A DNA stretch of 64,000 nucleotides. It comes from Ailanthus altissimus (lineage: Eukaryota; Streptophyta; Magnoliopsida; Sapindales; Simaroubaceae). Location of the stretch: assembly GCA_946807835.1 (NCBI GenBank), contig OX327709.1, positions 24,615,501 to 24,679,500 on the forward strand, in the 5' to 3' direction. The position numbers and the translations under genes were made by a program. Positions 49,698 to 60,908 of this stretch are shown one piece after another. Every line of letters starts with the position of its first letter. Within the stretch, counting starts at the first letter, position 1. The notes beneath the pieces are model-generated. The model worked only from the letters and a program-made list of their open reading frames with translations. It was not told the origin of the DNA and searched no databases.

Positions 49698-52150
49698 TGT
49701 CATGCCCCAGACCCAAAAGATTTGAAACATGACATAACTTACACTCATTCAATAATGTGCACTCATAATTAATATTGCATAAAATTTCAAACTTGAATTC
49801 AACATAAGAATCCTTATTAAGTTACTAGTAAGTTTAATGCAAAATCAACCCATGACCATACTTAGTGAAACATAAATCAAATACAACCACACCTAATAAA
49901 ATAACACATAAGTATTTATTTAATAGGTACAAATCAAATATCTTAAACTATGTGTCCACAAATGAAATACTTAGTAACCTAGCAACTTAGGGAACCCAAG
50001 GGACAGCAAAAGCCTTGCCAAATCCGTTAAATACACATGTGCCTTATTTACCTAAAATCACCATAAACTATAATGAGTACGAAACTCAGTAAGCATACTA
50101 GTTTTTCATATATCAAATTACAAATACATATATGTACACAATGCATGTGTATGATATACTGTGATAAATCAAAATTATAATCTTATCAAACTACATGTTA
50201 GGTAAGCGCTTACACATTCTTTCAAAACATATAATAGGAATACCATTACTCAACTACTACTTAGTAGGACTTGCATATGACATATCACATAATGAGCCAA
50301 ATGTCACTCGTAGGTGACATACCGTTGGAGAGGAATAATACAAATGAGGTTTAAATTACATATATATAATGCTCATGCCTGAAGGTAAGAGCTAAACCCT
50401 TACCTTGATTATCAGTGAGTCCTTTCACATGTACCAATACGCTACCACACGAATGTGATGACTCAATCTTCCTTTAGGTACCAATAGGATCCTCCCTACA
50501 TACGAAACGCATAATATATACCTATACATAAAGGCTCCACAAATCACATAAGGGGTCTACTAAGTAAATAGTGAGTTCAATAATCCTCAAAACACAAAAT
50601 GTATCTCATAGAAATTTTCACTTCAAAAACTTTCTTTGTTAAACACATTTCATTTTGAAAGCTCACTTTCATAAACACATGTATGTCCATGCTCATATCA
50701 ATGCTTACATTCATAAACATATGTCTTTCACATTTCATATCATATATACTTTGGCATAACATAAACATATTTTTAAGCATATTTACAAAATCATACATAG
50801 ACAATTACTATGCTTATTGTGATTTCAGTAAAAGTCTAGTATACTTACCTCTTAGCACTTTTGGCTACAATGCTTAATTCTCCTTAACCTATCAATGAAG
50901 ATTAATTCTTTCATAAGCCTAAACATTCACACAAAATACTTTAACTAGCTTACAAAATTACACATATTGCACTTATCACATCGAATTGGTCTAATTACTT
51001 GATTTCAAACTATTATTCTAACATAATCAAAATATTATTCTGGCGGGATCAAGATATTTACTAAACAGTATTCAGTCTCCTAATTTTATAAAATTATATA
51101 CTAACTCAAAAATTATAAAACTATCATATAATTACTCTTGACACATATTTCAATCCATTATAAATATTTCACTTCAAAATCTCTGCCAAAACTATTTTAT
51201 TCTATAGATTTAAAAATCTGTAAATCAAATACTACAATGAGCTAATACGCTTTAGAAAATGATAACAATTTAACCATATTGATCTAAATTCTCAATTTTG
51301 AATATATCATATTAGACATATAAATTTATCATATTCCAGAAATTCGTAATTTTTGAAAATCATTTAGCAGATCAAAAATGTTTGTCACTGTATCATACTA
51401 TTAACATAAGAAATTTTCAGAATTTTATGGTTATTTTGGTAAATTTACTATAAATTAAATTTTCGGAATTTTCAATCGATTCAAAGTCTTAAATGATTCT
51501 ATACATGTCTAGTTTCATAGTCTCAAAATCCAAAACCAGAATCGAAGCACAACAATTTATAAAATTTCTGGATTAAAAGACTATTAAGTATAAATTCTAC
51601 AATTCATCATGATTTATCAAGCTATCTACATAATCATTGTCAATTCTCAATATATCTTACAAAATTTACATCAAATCTCCAATTTTTCATTTGTCCAGAA
51701 ATAAAAACTTAAAGGAATTAACTTAATTAACACCAATAAATTGAGAAATAATTATGATATACCTCTTAAAACTCTAAATTCCAAATTCTTCTTCTTTTTC
51801 TTCTTCTTCTTCTCTTTCTCTCCCCTCTATTTTTCTCTTTTCTCTCTCTAAAGGGGTGGCTCGACCCAAAAATGAATAAATTAGGCTTTAAAATGTGTAT
51901 TTTTATCCTAAGAGGCTAACTTTTAGTATTTATAAATTAACCCCAAAAACTTTTAAAGTATTATAATTTGGTCCCCAAAATAAATCTAAAGTCTTACAAA
52001 TAAATCCAATACTAATAGTATGTCCTTAATCTATACAAACAATACTAATAACAATACATAAATTAAGTATTATTCATATACAAATAAAATATGAATATTA
52101 TACATATATATAAATATTTTTTTTTCGGTGTTGGATAAGTGGTTACTACA
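49698..52150 (-). repeat. 3' LTR of the nested gypsy element
   Basis: 2453 bases; relative to the 2623-base partner it lacks a block of about 150-170 bases near 51005. Same family as the solo LTR at 33823-36511. Confidence 0.88.
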
Positions 52151-52164
52151 ATTCTCCCCTCCTT

Positions 52165-52600
52165 ATAAGAATCTCGTCCTCGAAATTCATGACTTAAGCA
52201 AATATATAAGGATACTTAGATCTCATTTCCTCTTCTCGTTCCCAAGTTGGCTTTTCAATTGTATGGTTTATTCATAAAACCTTTACAAAACAATCTTCTT
52301 GGTATATAGAATTTGCTCATTTAGTCCAAAATCCTGATAAATACTCATTCATATATTATATTATCTCTAAATTTAAGTGACTCATAGTTTGGTTTATGAG
52401 AGGAGTACGAAACATATATCCGTAAAATAGACACATGGCACACATTATGAACTTATAATAGTAACACGAAAGGAAAATATTGATCAACCACGTCATCTGT
52501 ACCTTCAAGGATCTCAAATGGACTAATAAATATATAGTTAAATTATAAAATTTATATACACATAATTTTATTCTTTTTAACCGTTCGTTCAATATTTAAT
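52165..52600 (-). pseudogene. Gypsy pol 3' end (integrase C-terminal region)
   Basis: Shifted frames read PFEILEGTDDV, VHNVCHVSILRIYV, then TWEREEEMRSKYPYIF before a stop, and FEDEIL near the purine tract. These are the C-terminal blocks of Tekay/Del-like gypsy polyproteins. Frameshifts and stops are frequent. Nothing upstream of this in pol is left. Confidence 0.78.
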
Positions 52601-52839
52601 AGGCATCTATACACTTTACCTTTTATTCATTAAAGAATGACATAGATGTAGAATACCCATACTAATCTCTTAAATAAAATTCTTAATTCCTCTGAAAATT
52701 TTAATCCCTTCAACATTTACTCATATATCATAATATCATTCTCAAAATGAAAATAATTTAGCATTTCTACGCAACTAAGTTGTCATTCAAATTAGAATGT
52801 TGAAGGCATTATCTTAAATGATCAAAAATCAACTTCAAT

Positions 52840-54640
52840 AAAAAAGACCTTTAGTTCAATTGATTCTTAAACCATAGATCTCAGCATTATATCTCTTACT
52901 TTAACTCTTTAAGATAGTCCATCTTATTAGACATCATTTTCTTATTGGGATTGATACATCTGCTTTTTCTAATATGCTCAGTTTAAAACAGAAAAGATTC
53001 CACTAGCACAATTAATGCAATGGCAAAAATAATTTTTTAAGTATTCCTTTAACGTCATCCACGTAAAAAGAAAGGACAAAACGATTGCTGATTTTCTTTC
53101 ACGAAATCCTATAAATAGCCTAAACCTCACAACCACTTTTCTAGCAATAAAGAAAATCAACCCTCTTACCATATTCATGATGAGTAACTTCACAGTCACT
53201 TCTTTAGTACCTTTTACTCATACTGAACTCTCAGAACTTATCCGAACCAGAACACTTTACTCAGCAGCTAAAGAATTAATCCACCATTATGCAATAAAGC
53301 CAGTTCAAGAGCATGGATACTCTGTAATCGACAGTCCTCTTTTTAATCTGGATTACCTATTTTTCCATCTTCATCGAATCACTCCTCTCTAAAAATGGTC
53401 AAAATTCATCCTTTACCTACTCTAGTATCTGTTGGATCTATACATCATTGTAATGGAGCTTCCATTACAAAATACTCTGGATTGGATATAGCAATATGAT
53501 GAAGAAAATCCTGTATGCATTTTCCTCCAATGGTCTTATCCAAAATCTTGGTGGAATAGCAAGCTACAACACATGTTGTATAGGCACGTAAACAGTTCAG
53601 TCAATCCCAGACATCTGCACACAGTCCTATTACTCCAAAGAAAAGGAATGATATTCTCAAACCATGAGATTCATTACTACCCTACTGTTAAAGATTATTT
53701 CACATTCTCATACTCTTTGCAGTTATTCCAAGAAGAACACAAAATTGAGCTCAGAGCACTTGAAAAGGTCTTGGTAGAGAAAATCAAATTATTCCACATT
53801 CGATATGAATCTCTCCTCATAACCAAGTACCTTGGGAGAATGTGCCACCAGACTTTTATGAAAGAATGAATAATGAAAATTCTATTTTTCACAGAAACCA
53901 GATCTGTCCCGCTCTATCACATCAAAGAGAGACTGACTACTCTAGACATCACCACTACTTTCAAAATCCAAATGAATTTCCTCTAAACCTTGACAACTTT
54001 TCACAGTCCAGTATGTCAGGTGACCACATGCAGATTGATGAAATATCTCACCAACCGAACTTAACTTTATCATTATTCCAAGATTCCCAACCTTATCCAA
54101 CTGACAGCGAAGTCTAAAGAGAAACAACTGCATTAATGAGAACTAGCTCAATGGATACCACATCACCAGACACGAGAAGTTTCTAGGCCCAATTCAATGA
54201 CTTTGCCCAAGGATACGATAGTAATAATTCAAATTACTCATCATTTAACAGTTAATCATGATAGGAGTGCTTTTGCTTATCTTTATGTCATATCTGCTTT
54301 TAATCTATCGACCAAAAATTCCATGTTAGAACCACAAAAATCCTTGTAATTATTAAAGTTAATTTGGTCTCAAGTCCAAAAGTCCAAATGTTAGCCCAAA
54401 ACGTCTTCAAGTCATAAATGCATTGTCGACTATTAATGCCAATACGGCAAGGTCCCTAAGTCTATAAAATGGGCCCTTATTTAACTTTTCTTAATCCTCT
54501 TACCTAACCTATCACGCTTTCGACACAATTTTATCACACTTAAATATCAACAAATATTTATTCAAAATTTTGCGGCCTATTGTCCCTTATAAATGATAAA
54601 ATAAAATTCATTATTTTTTTTGTTTGCCTCACAAGAACCA
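52840..54640 (+). pseudogene. Endogenous pararetrovirus-like fragment (Caulimoviridae?), decayed
   Basis: A degraded plus-strand region. Near 52955-52985 a trace of an RNase H start is seen, and at 53010-53110 the short block ADFLSR follows a WQK-type segment, as at the end of caulimovirid RT-RNase H. The middle of RNase H is deleted. Two open pieces follow (53177-53392 and 53573-53869) without a family I can name, then one at 53842-54117. Stops and shifts break all of them. A TATA box (CTATAAAATGGG, about 54462) lies downstream, as in pararetroviral intergenic regions. A gypsy origin is the main alternative. Not functional. Confidence 0.45.
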
Positions 54641-54760
54641 AGGAAAATATATACTTGAACATACTTACACATATGCTCCACAACTGTTATTAATTTTTTT
54701 TTTCTATAAATACATTATTTTTGCATCCTTATACAAATTTGAAAACATTCAAAGATTAGG
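54462..54760 (+). promoter_or_regulatory. Two TATA-like sites upstream of the LOG-like pseudogene
   Basis: CTATAAAATGGG at about 54462 and TTCTATAAATAC at about 54702 precede the start codon by about 300 and 60 bases. The first may belong to the pararetrovirus-like sequence, the second to the retrocopy's parent or be chance. No expression can be inferred. Confidence 0.35.
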
Positions 54761-55418
54761 GTGAACGTAATAATGAAGGAAACCGCAGCTCGTCGATTCA
54801 CAAAAATTTGTGTCTTTTGTGGATCCAACCCTGAAAATACTAAAGAGTTTGTAAAAGCTGCAGAAAATCTTGATAAGGTATTAGCTGAGAGAAATATACA
54901 TTTAGTATATAGAGGAGGTAATCGTGGGTTAATGGGGTATGTGGCAAAACCTGTACACAATAAAGGTAGTCGAGTTTTAAGTATCATTCTAAAACCTTTA
55001 GATATTGAAAATATTGTAAGAAAAACAATTGAGGATGAGTTACAAGTCTCATGTATGCACGAGCGAATAGCTCAAATGCTTAGGTATGCAGATGCATTTA
55101 TAGCTCTACCAAGAAGTTTCGGGACCTTGGAGGAAATTTTTTAAATTACCACAATTACAAATCCACCAAAAATCCATTGATTTGTTAAATGTTAATGGTT
55201 TTTATAACAGGTTGTTATCTTTTCTTAATTATGCAGCGAAAAGACAATTCATCCTACTTCTAGCACGACGGATTCTTATTTTTGCTCCAACTGTTGATCA
55301 ACTGGTTGATCAATTGCAGTCTTTTATTCCTCTGTCTAATCCAACATTGTATCAGTTAGATTGGTCTACTCATGACAATGAAAAGAAGCACAAAAAAGAC
55401 TTAAATCTCACTCCATAG
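54761..55418 (+). pseudogene. LOG-like cytokinin-activating enzyme, intronless pseudogene
   Basis: LOG enzymes release active cytokinin bases from riboside monophosphates in the cytosol. The first frame (54761-55141, 127 residues) has KICVFCGSNPENTKEF at about residue 16, the YRGGNRGLMG loop (normally YGGGS-GLMG), MHERIAQM and DAFIALPRSFGTLEE. The last is the catalytic PGGxGTxxE motif with both Gly replaced by Arg-Ser. After a single-base shift in a T run near 55136-55141, the next frame carries the rest (LLNVNGFYNRLLSFLN at 55182 onward) to about 55418. LOG genes usually have several introns and none is present, so a retrocopy is likely. No poly-A tail was seen. Sits antisense inside the gypsy element. 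Confidence 0.85.
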
Positions 55419-55846
55419 CCTCTATTGTATTTTTGTTGTTGCTATTATTGTTGTTGTTATTTTTCTTTTCAATGAAAGTTGTTTCAATTGATGTCTTCAA
55501 TACTCTACTTTTTTATATTTTGATATTTGAGAAAATTATCTCAATTTTCTCTATGACATACAAATTATCATTATAAGATATTCAACATCATTCTTGCTAA
55601 GCATATTAGTCATAACCAAAAACAAAAATCATAGATTGTAACATTAAGATCCACAAAAGTACCATTATCTACAATATCAACAATCTTAGCAGCTCTAGGA
55701 TAATGTGTCATCTTCACAAAATCATACAAAAATTTAAGCAAAATGTCAAACATTTACATAACAAAGCTACAAATACAATCCTAAGGATTTGGCATCTGCT
55801 CAGTTCTCTTGACTTGACACCTAAAAGTCTATAGAATCATATCTTA
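55419..55846. other. 5' untranslated interior of the nested gypsy element
   Basis: AT-rich, no coding match on either strand. A TTGTTGTTG-type run lies near 55430-55460. It ends at the primer-binding site on the right. Confidence 0.4.
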
Positions 55847-55866
55847 GTTTTGATACCACTAAAAGC

Positions 55867-58489
55867 TATCACACCCCAGACCCAAAGGATCTGAAACATG
55901 ACATAACTTACACTTATTCAATAATGTGCACTCATAATTAATATTACATAAAATTTCAAACTTAAATTCAACATAGGAATCCTTATCAAGTTGCTAGTAA
56001 GTTTAATGTAAAATCAACCCATGACCATACTTAGTGAAATATAAACCAAATACAACCACACCTAATAAAATAACACTTAAATATTTATTCAATAGAGACA
56101 AATCAAATATCTTAAACTATGTGTCCACAAATGAAATACTTAGCAACCTATCAACTTAAGAAACCCAAGGGATAGCAGAAACCTTGCCAAATCCGCTAAG
56201 CACACGTGCCTTATTTACCTGAAATCACCATAAACTATAATGACTATGAAACTCAGTAAGCATACTAGTTTTTCATATATCAAAATAAAAATACATATAT
56301 GTATACAATGCATGTATATGATATGCTGTGATAAATTAAAATCATAATCTTATCTAATCACATGTCAAGTAAGCGCTTACACATTCTTTCAAAACATATA
56401 ATAGGAATATCATCACTCAACTACTACTTAGTAGAACTTTTATATGACATATCACATAATGAGTCAAATGTCACTCGTAGGTGACATACCGTATGAGAGA
56501 AATAGTATAAGTGAGGTTTAAATTATATATATAATGCTCATGTCGAAAGATAAAAGTCAAACCCTCACCCTAATCATCGGTGAGTCATCTCACATGCACC
56601 AATACGCCACCACACGAATGTGATGACTCAATATTCTTTTAGGTACCAATAGGATCCTCCCTACATACAAAACACATAACATATACCAATCCCGAAGGAA
56701 ACGCCACACATAAAGGCTCCACAAATCACATAAGAGGCCTACTAAGTAAATAGTGAGTTCAAGCATCCTCAAAACACAAAACGTATCTCATGGATATTTT
56801 TCATTTCAAAAGCTTTCTTTGTTAAACACATTTTATTTTGAAAGCTTACTTTCATAAATACATATATGTCCATGCTCAATGTCAATGGTCATATTCATAA
56901 ATATATGTCTTTCATATTTCATATCAAATATACTTTGGCATAACATAAACATATTTCTAAGTACATTTACAAAATCATACATAGACAATTAGTAAGCTTA
57001 TTGTGATTTCAGTAAAAGTCTAGTATACTTACCTCTTAGCACTTTTGATTACAATGCTTAATTCTCCTTAACCTATCAAGGGAGATTAATTCTTTCATAA
57101 GCCCCAACATTCACACAAAACACTTTAAATAGCTTACAAAATTACACATATTGCACTTATCACATCGAATTAGTCTAATTACTTAGTTTCTCAAAACTTG
57201 TCATTCTGACCACTTACACTTAACAAAATATTTTTATACATCAAATGATGTCCAATTGCTCCAAAATCAGAATATATCTTTCTTAACTCATATATCCTCC
57301 TCATGTATGAATATTATATCATAAATCTTACACAATCCATTTTATAAACACAATCAAATCCAAACTATTATTCTGGCGGGATTAAGATATTTACTAAACA
57401 GTATTCAATCTCCTAATTTTATAAAATCATATACTAACTCAAAAATTATAAAAATACACATAATTACTCTTGACATATATTTCAATCCATAATAAATATT
57501 ACACTTCAAAATGCCTTCCAAAAATATTTTAAAACTATTTTATTCTCTAGCTTTAAAAATATATAAATCAAATACTGTAATGAGCTGATATGATTTAGAA
57601 AATCATAACAATTTAACCATATTGATTTAAATTCTCAATTTTGAATATATTATATTAGACATATAAATTTATCATATTCCAAAAATTTGTAATTGTTTAA
57701 GATCATTCAGCAGATCAAAAATTATTTTTCACTGTATCTACTATTAACACATAAAATTTCTAAAATTTCAGGGTCATTTTAGTAAATTTACTAAAAATTC
57801 AATTTTGAAAATTTTCAATCGATTCAAAGTCTTAAATGATTCTATAAATTTCTAGTTTCATAGTCGCAAAATCCAAAATTAGAATCGAAGCACAACAATT
57901 TATAAAATTTTCGGATCAAGAGACTATCAAGTAGAAATTCTGTAATTCTTCATGATTTATCAAGCTATCTACATAATCATCATCAATTCTCAATATATCT
58001 TACAAAATTCTCATCAAATCCCCAATTTTTCATTTGTCCAGAAATAAAAACTTAAAGGAATTAACTTAATTAACACCAATAAATTGAGAAATAATTATGA
58101 TATACCTCTTAAAACTCTAAATTCTAATTTCTTCTTCTTTTTCTTCTTATTCTTCTCTTTCTCTCCCCTCTGTTTCTCTCTTTCTCTCTCTAAAGGGGTG
58201 GTTGGACCCAAAAATGATTAAATTAGGGTTTAAAATGTGTATTTACAAATTAACTTTTAGTATTTATAAATTAACCCCCAAAACTTTTAAAGTATTATAA
58301 TTTGGTCCTGAAATAAATCTAAAGTCTTGCAAATAAATTCAATACTAATAGTATGTCCTTAATCTATACAAACAATACTAATAACAATACATAAATTAAG
58401 TATCATCCACATACAAATAAAATATGAATATTATACATATATATAATTTTTTGTTTTTTTTTTTTTGTATTGGATAAGTGGTTACTACA
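55867..58489 (-). repeat. 5' LTR of the nested gypsy element
   Basis: 2623 bases, the longer of the pair. Primer site TGGTATCAAAAC follows at about 55858-55847. Confidence 0.88.
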
Positions 58490-58494
58490 AGTAG

Positions 58495-59092
58495 CATCTA
58501 CAATGATCCTCAAATGGCCTACTAATCCATTGTAGAATGTTTGGACTAATAGCCATTTAGGGACTTCATGATGAGAACACTTCCTCAACATATCCTTGAA
58601 GCACTCTCATGCCTTATACAATGACTCTCCATCAATTTGACTGAATGAGGTGATGTCATTCCTTATCTTTGCTATCTTTGCTGGTGGGAAGAACTTGACT
58701 AAGAACTTCTGTGTTAAATTTTTTCACGTCGATATGGATTCTGATGACAATGACATCAACCAACTCTTAGCTTTGTCTCTTAAGGAGAAATGGAATAGTC
58801 TTAATCTGATGGCATTGTCAAAGACTCTGTTGTACTTAAAGGTATCACAAATTTTTAAGAAATTTATGATATGCATATTAGAATCGTCATTGAGTGCTCT
58901 GCTAAACTGTACAGTCTCCTTCAGCATCTGAATAATATTCGGCTTGATCTCAAAGTTGTTAGCAATGATGGTTGGTCGCCGAATACTAGATTGAACACCA
59001 TCGGTAGTTGGGACAGCATATTATCTCAACACCCTCTGTGGTATCATAGGCTCAAGGATAGGATTATTGATGTTATCATTATTTCCTTTCAT
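58495..59092 (-). pseudogene. Athila gag, N-terminal part
   Basis: Starts near 59092 with MKGNNDNINNPILEPM. Blocks ANNFEIKPNIIQML, INFLKICDTFKYN, AIRLRLFHFSLRDKAKSWL and KFFPPAKIAKIRNDI follow, typical of Athila Gag, ending near VQTFYNGLVGHLRIIVDA at the AGTAG site. At least three in-frame stops. Continues at 49697-49330 beyond the nested element. Confidence 0.85.
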
Positions 59093-59222
59093 GGTATGAT
59101 TTATTAAAGCACAATAAAAAGAAAATCAAAGTAAAAAGAAGAAAATTAAAACAAAAAATAAAAATTTGAATTAAAAGTAAGTAGTTTTGTATTAGTATTG
59201 ATTTAAGAATAGAAAGAAATAG

Positions 59223-59240
59223 TCTCCAGCAATAGTGCCA
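59223..59240 (-). other. Athila primer-binding site (tRNA-Asp type)
   Basis: Reads TGGCACTATTGCTGGAGA on minus, a few bases inside the right LTR. It fits the expected site with several transitions. Confidence 0.8.
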
Positions 59241-59246
59241 AAAACT

Positions 59247-60560
59247 TGATTGGTGCTATAGTAGTTAAGTGCAAGTGCACGCTGTCATATTAAGTAATAT
59301 AAGATTTTAAGTTGAGATATCGATCCCACGGAGACTATGCGATCTAATTCTATAAATCAAGTAATAAAATTGTAACTTCTTAACTTTTATTCAGAAAATC
59401 ACAATCTAAAATTTGATTTACTAATCTAACTCTATCAATTAAACTAAACAAAAGTAAATGGTAGAATTTACAAATAAAAATAATCTTGGGTTTTGACTCG
59501 TCCCTGAGTATTTCATTAGATTTATTAACCTCTTAGTTAATTTCTTAATATCGATTATTGGCTTAGACACTAATCTCATCACAAGTCTCTGTCGATGGTC
59601 CAATGACTATATTACGCATTCTAACAATCACCTATATATCTATGGTAATCAAATTAGAATGTAATTCATTAAGATCAAGTCTAAATTATACCATACATGC
59701 CACCTAAATATATGTCTATCTTAAATGGAACTCACAATTGTTACCCTATGATCATGCATCAAACTATCATAGGCTAAACACTTGAATTTATTCATCGAGT
59801 TCATCATGGTTCCTTAATTATTCAAAATATTGATCAGGTATAATAAAAACATTAAATTCAGATAGAATGAATCAATCTATTGTATTAATATCATAAACTA
59901 AGAATTAATAAAATTTAAATCCATACTAGGTTCACATAGTCTAATCCTAGATGAACAATTTACCCATCACAAAATTAAAAGTATCCAACCAATTCATAAA
60001 GATCAATAAGAACAAGAACATAAGGATAAACAAAGAGTAGAAAAACTAATCAAAGTGACTACTTGGTGTGCTTCTTGCTCTTCTTTGACTTAAAACTTGA
60101 ATTGTTGATCTTGATTCTTCAACTTTTGACTTTGATCTTTGATTTTGTTGTGAATTTTTTCTTTAATTTTTTGTCTCCTTTCAATCCCTTTTTATGCTCT
60201 TAAAAGAGTGCTTTAATTAGCTATGATAAACCTTAGGGGTGAGAGCCTTTAAATCCCCCTCAAAATAAGAGAGTTGAGAGGAGATTTTATATGTTACACA
60301 AGCGTCGTGGCTCCTAGACTTGGAAACATAACTTCGATGAGCATCACCGGGTGCTATAGTACTGAGATGTGGATGCTTTAAATCATATATATTTGGCTAT
60401 TTAATTGTATTTCTATCATAAATAGGTACACGACAGAAAATGTGACATAAAAATAAACGGGAGGTAAATCAAACGAGAAACAAATAAGTTGTACTCAAAA
60501 TACGAGAACGAGTGATGCTCACATCCCAACGCTGTGGCACCCGGTGATGCTCACATCTCA
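59247..60560 (-). repeat. 5' LTR of the Athila-type element, with an inverted distal part
   Basis: 59247 to about 60360 is colinear with the left LTR. From about 60376 to 60560 the sequence matches the left LTR segment around 45940-46105 only in reverse complement (e.g. ATTTGGCTATTTAATTG at 60390). The last 60 or so bases of the normal LTR end are missing here. Confidence 0.75.
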
Positions 60561-60908
60561 TAAAGTTTTTTTTTTAAAAAAAATCTTCTTCCAAACATAC
60601 CTTTTAATTACATTAGTTCTAATAAAGACTCACGTTACTACCACATATATCCTACACTCCTATATATTTGTACCCATCAGAAAAAAAAAATTGGGGAAAA
60701 ACAATTAGACACTTTTAATGCCTCTCTTGATTTATATTCCATAAAAACAAAATTTTCTCTCTTCATTCTAAAATTATTCCCTAAGAATTAATTAATATCT
60801 ATTTACAACTCCTAGCTTATTTATATTTTATTGAGCACACAAAGTATTTAAATTTGATAGAATCCTCTCTGATGGTAGTGCTGATGTGGTGGAGAGTCAC
60901 CAATTTAA
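60561..60908. other. AT-rich DNA between two elements
   Basis: No gene or repeat family recognised; contains homopolymer A and T runs. Confidence 0.4.

Larger units (their letters stand above)
49698..58489 (-). mobile_element. Gypsy (Tekay-like) LTR element nested in Athila gag, with foreign cargo
   Basis: LTRs at 49698-52150 and 55867-58489 have TGTAGTAACC...ATGACA ends and a perfect AGTAG duplication (49693-49697 and 58490-58494). The primer site TGGTATCAAAAC lies inside the right LTR (about 55858-55847), and the purine tract AAGGAGGGGAGAAT abuts the left LTR (52164-52151). The interior is only 3.7 kb: the 3' end of pol, then a pararetrovirus-like fragment and an antisense LOG-like pseudogene where gag and most of pol should be. 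Non-autonomous. Confidence 0.88.
44818..60560 (-). mobile_element. Athila-type Ty3/gypsy element, degenerate, with nested insertion
   Basis: The left LTR (44818-46162) and right LTR (59247 to about 60560) are homologous in direct orientation. The primer site TGGCACTATTGCTGGAGA (59240-59223) is a worn form of the tRNA-Asp-type site TGGCGCCGTTGCCGGGGA used by Athila elements. The purine tract reads AAATTTGAGAGTATT (46177-46163). Gag and protease pieces are of Athila type; RT, RNase H and integrase are absent. An 8.8 kb LTR element sits inside gag. Because the right LTR end is rearranged, no flanking duplication could be assigned. Confidence 0.85.
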
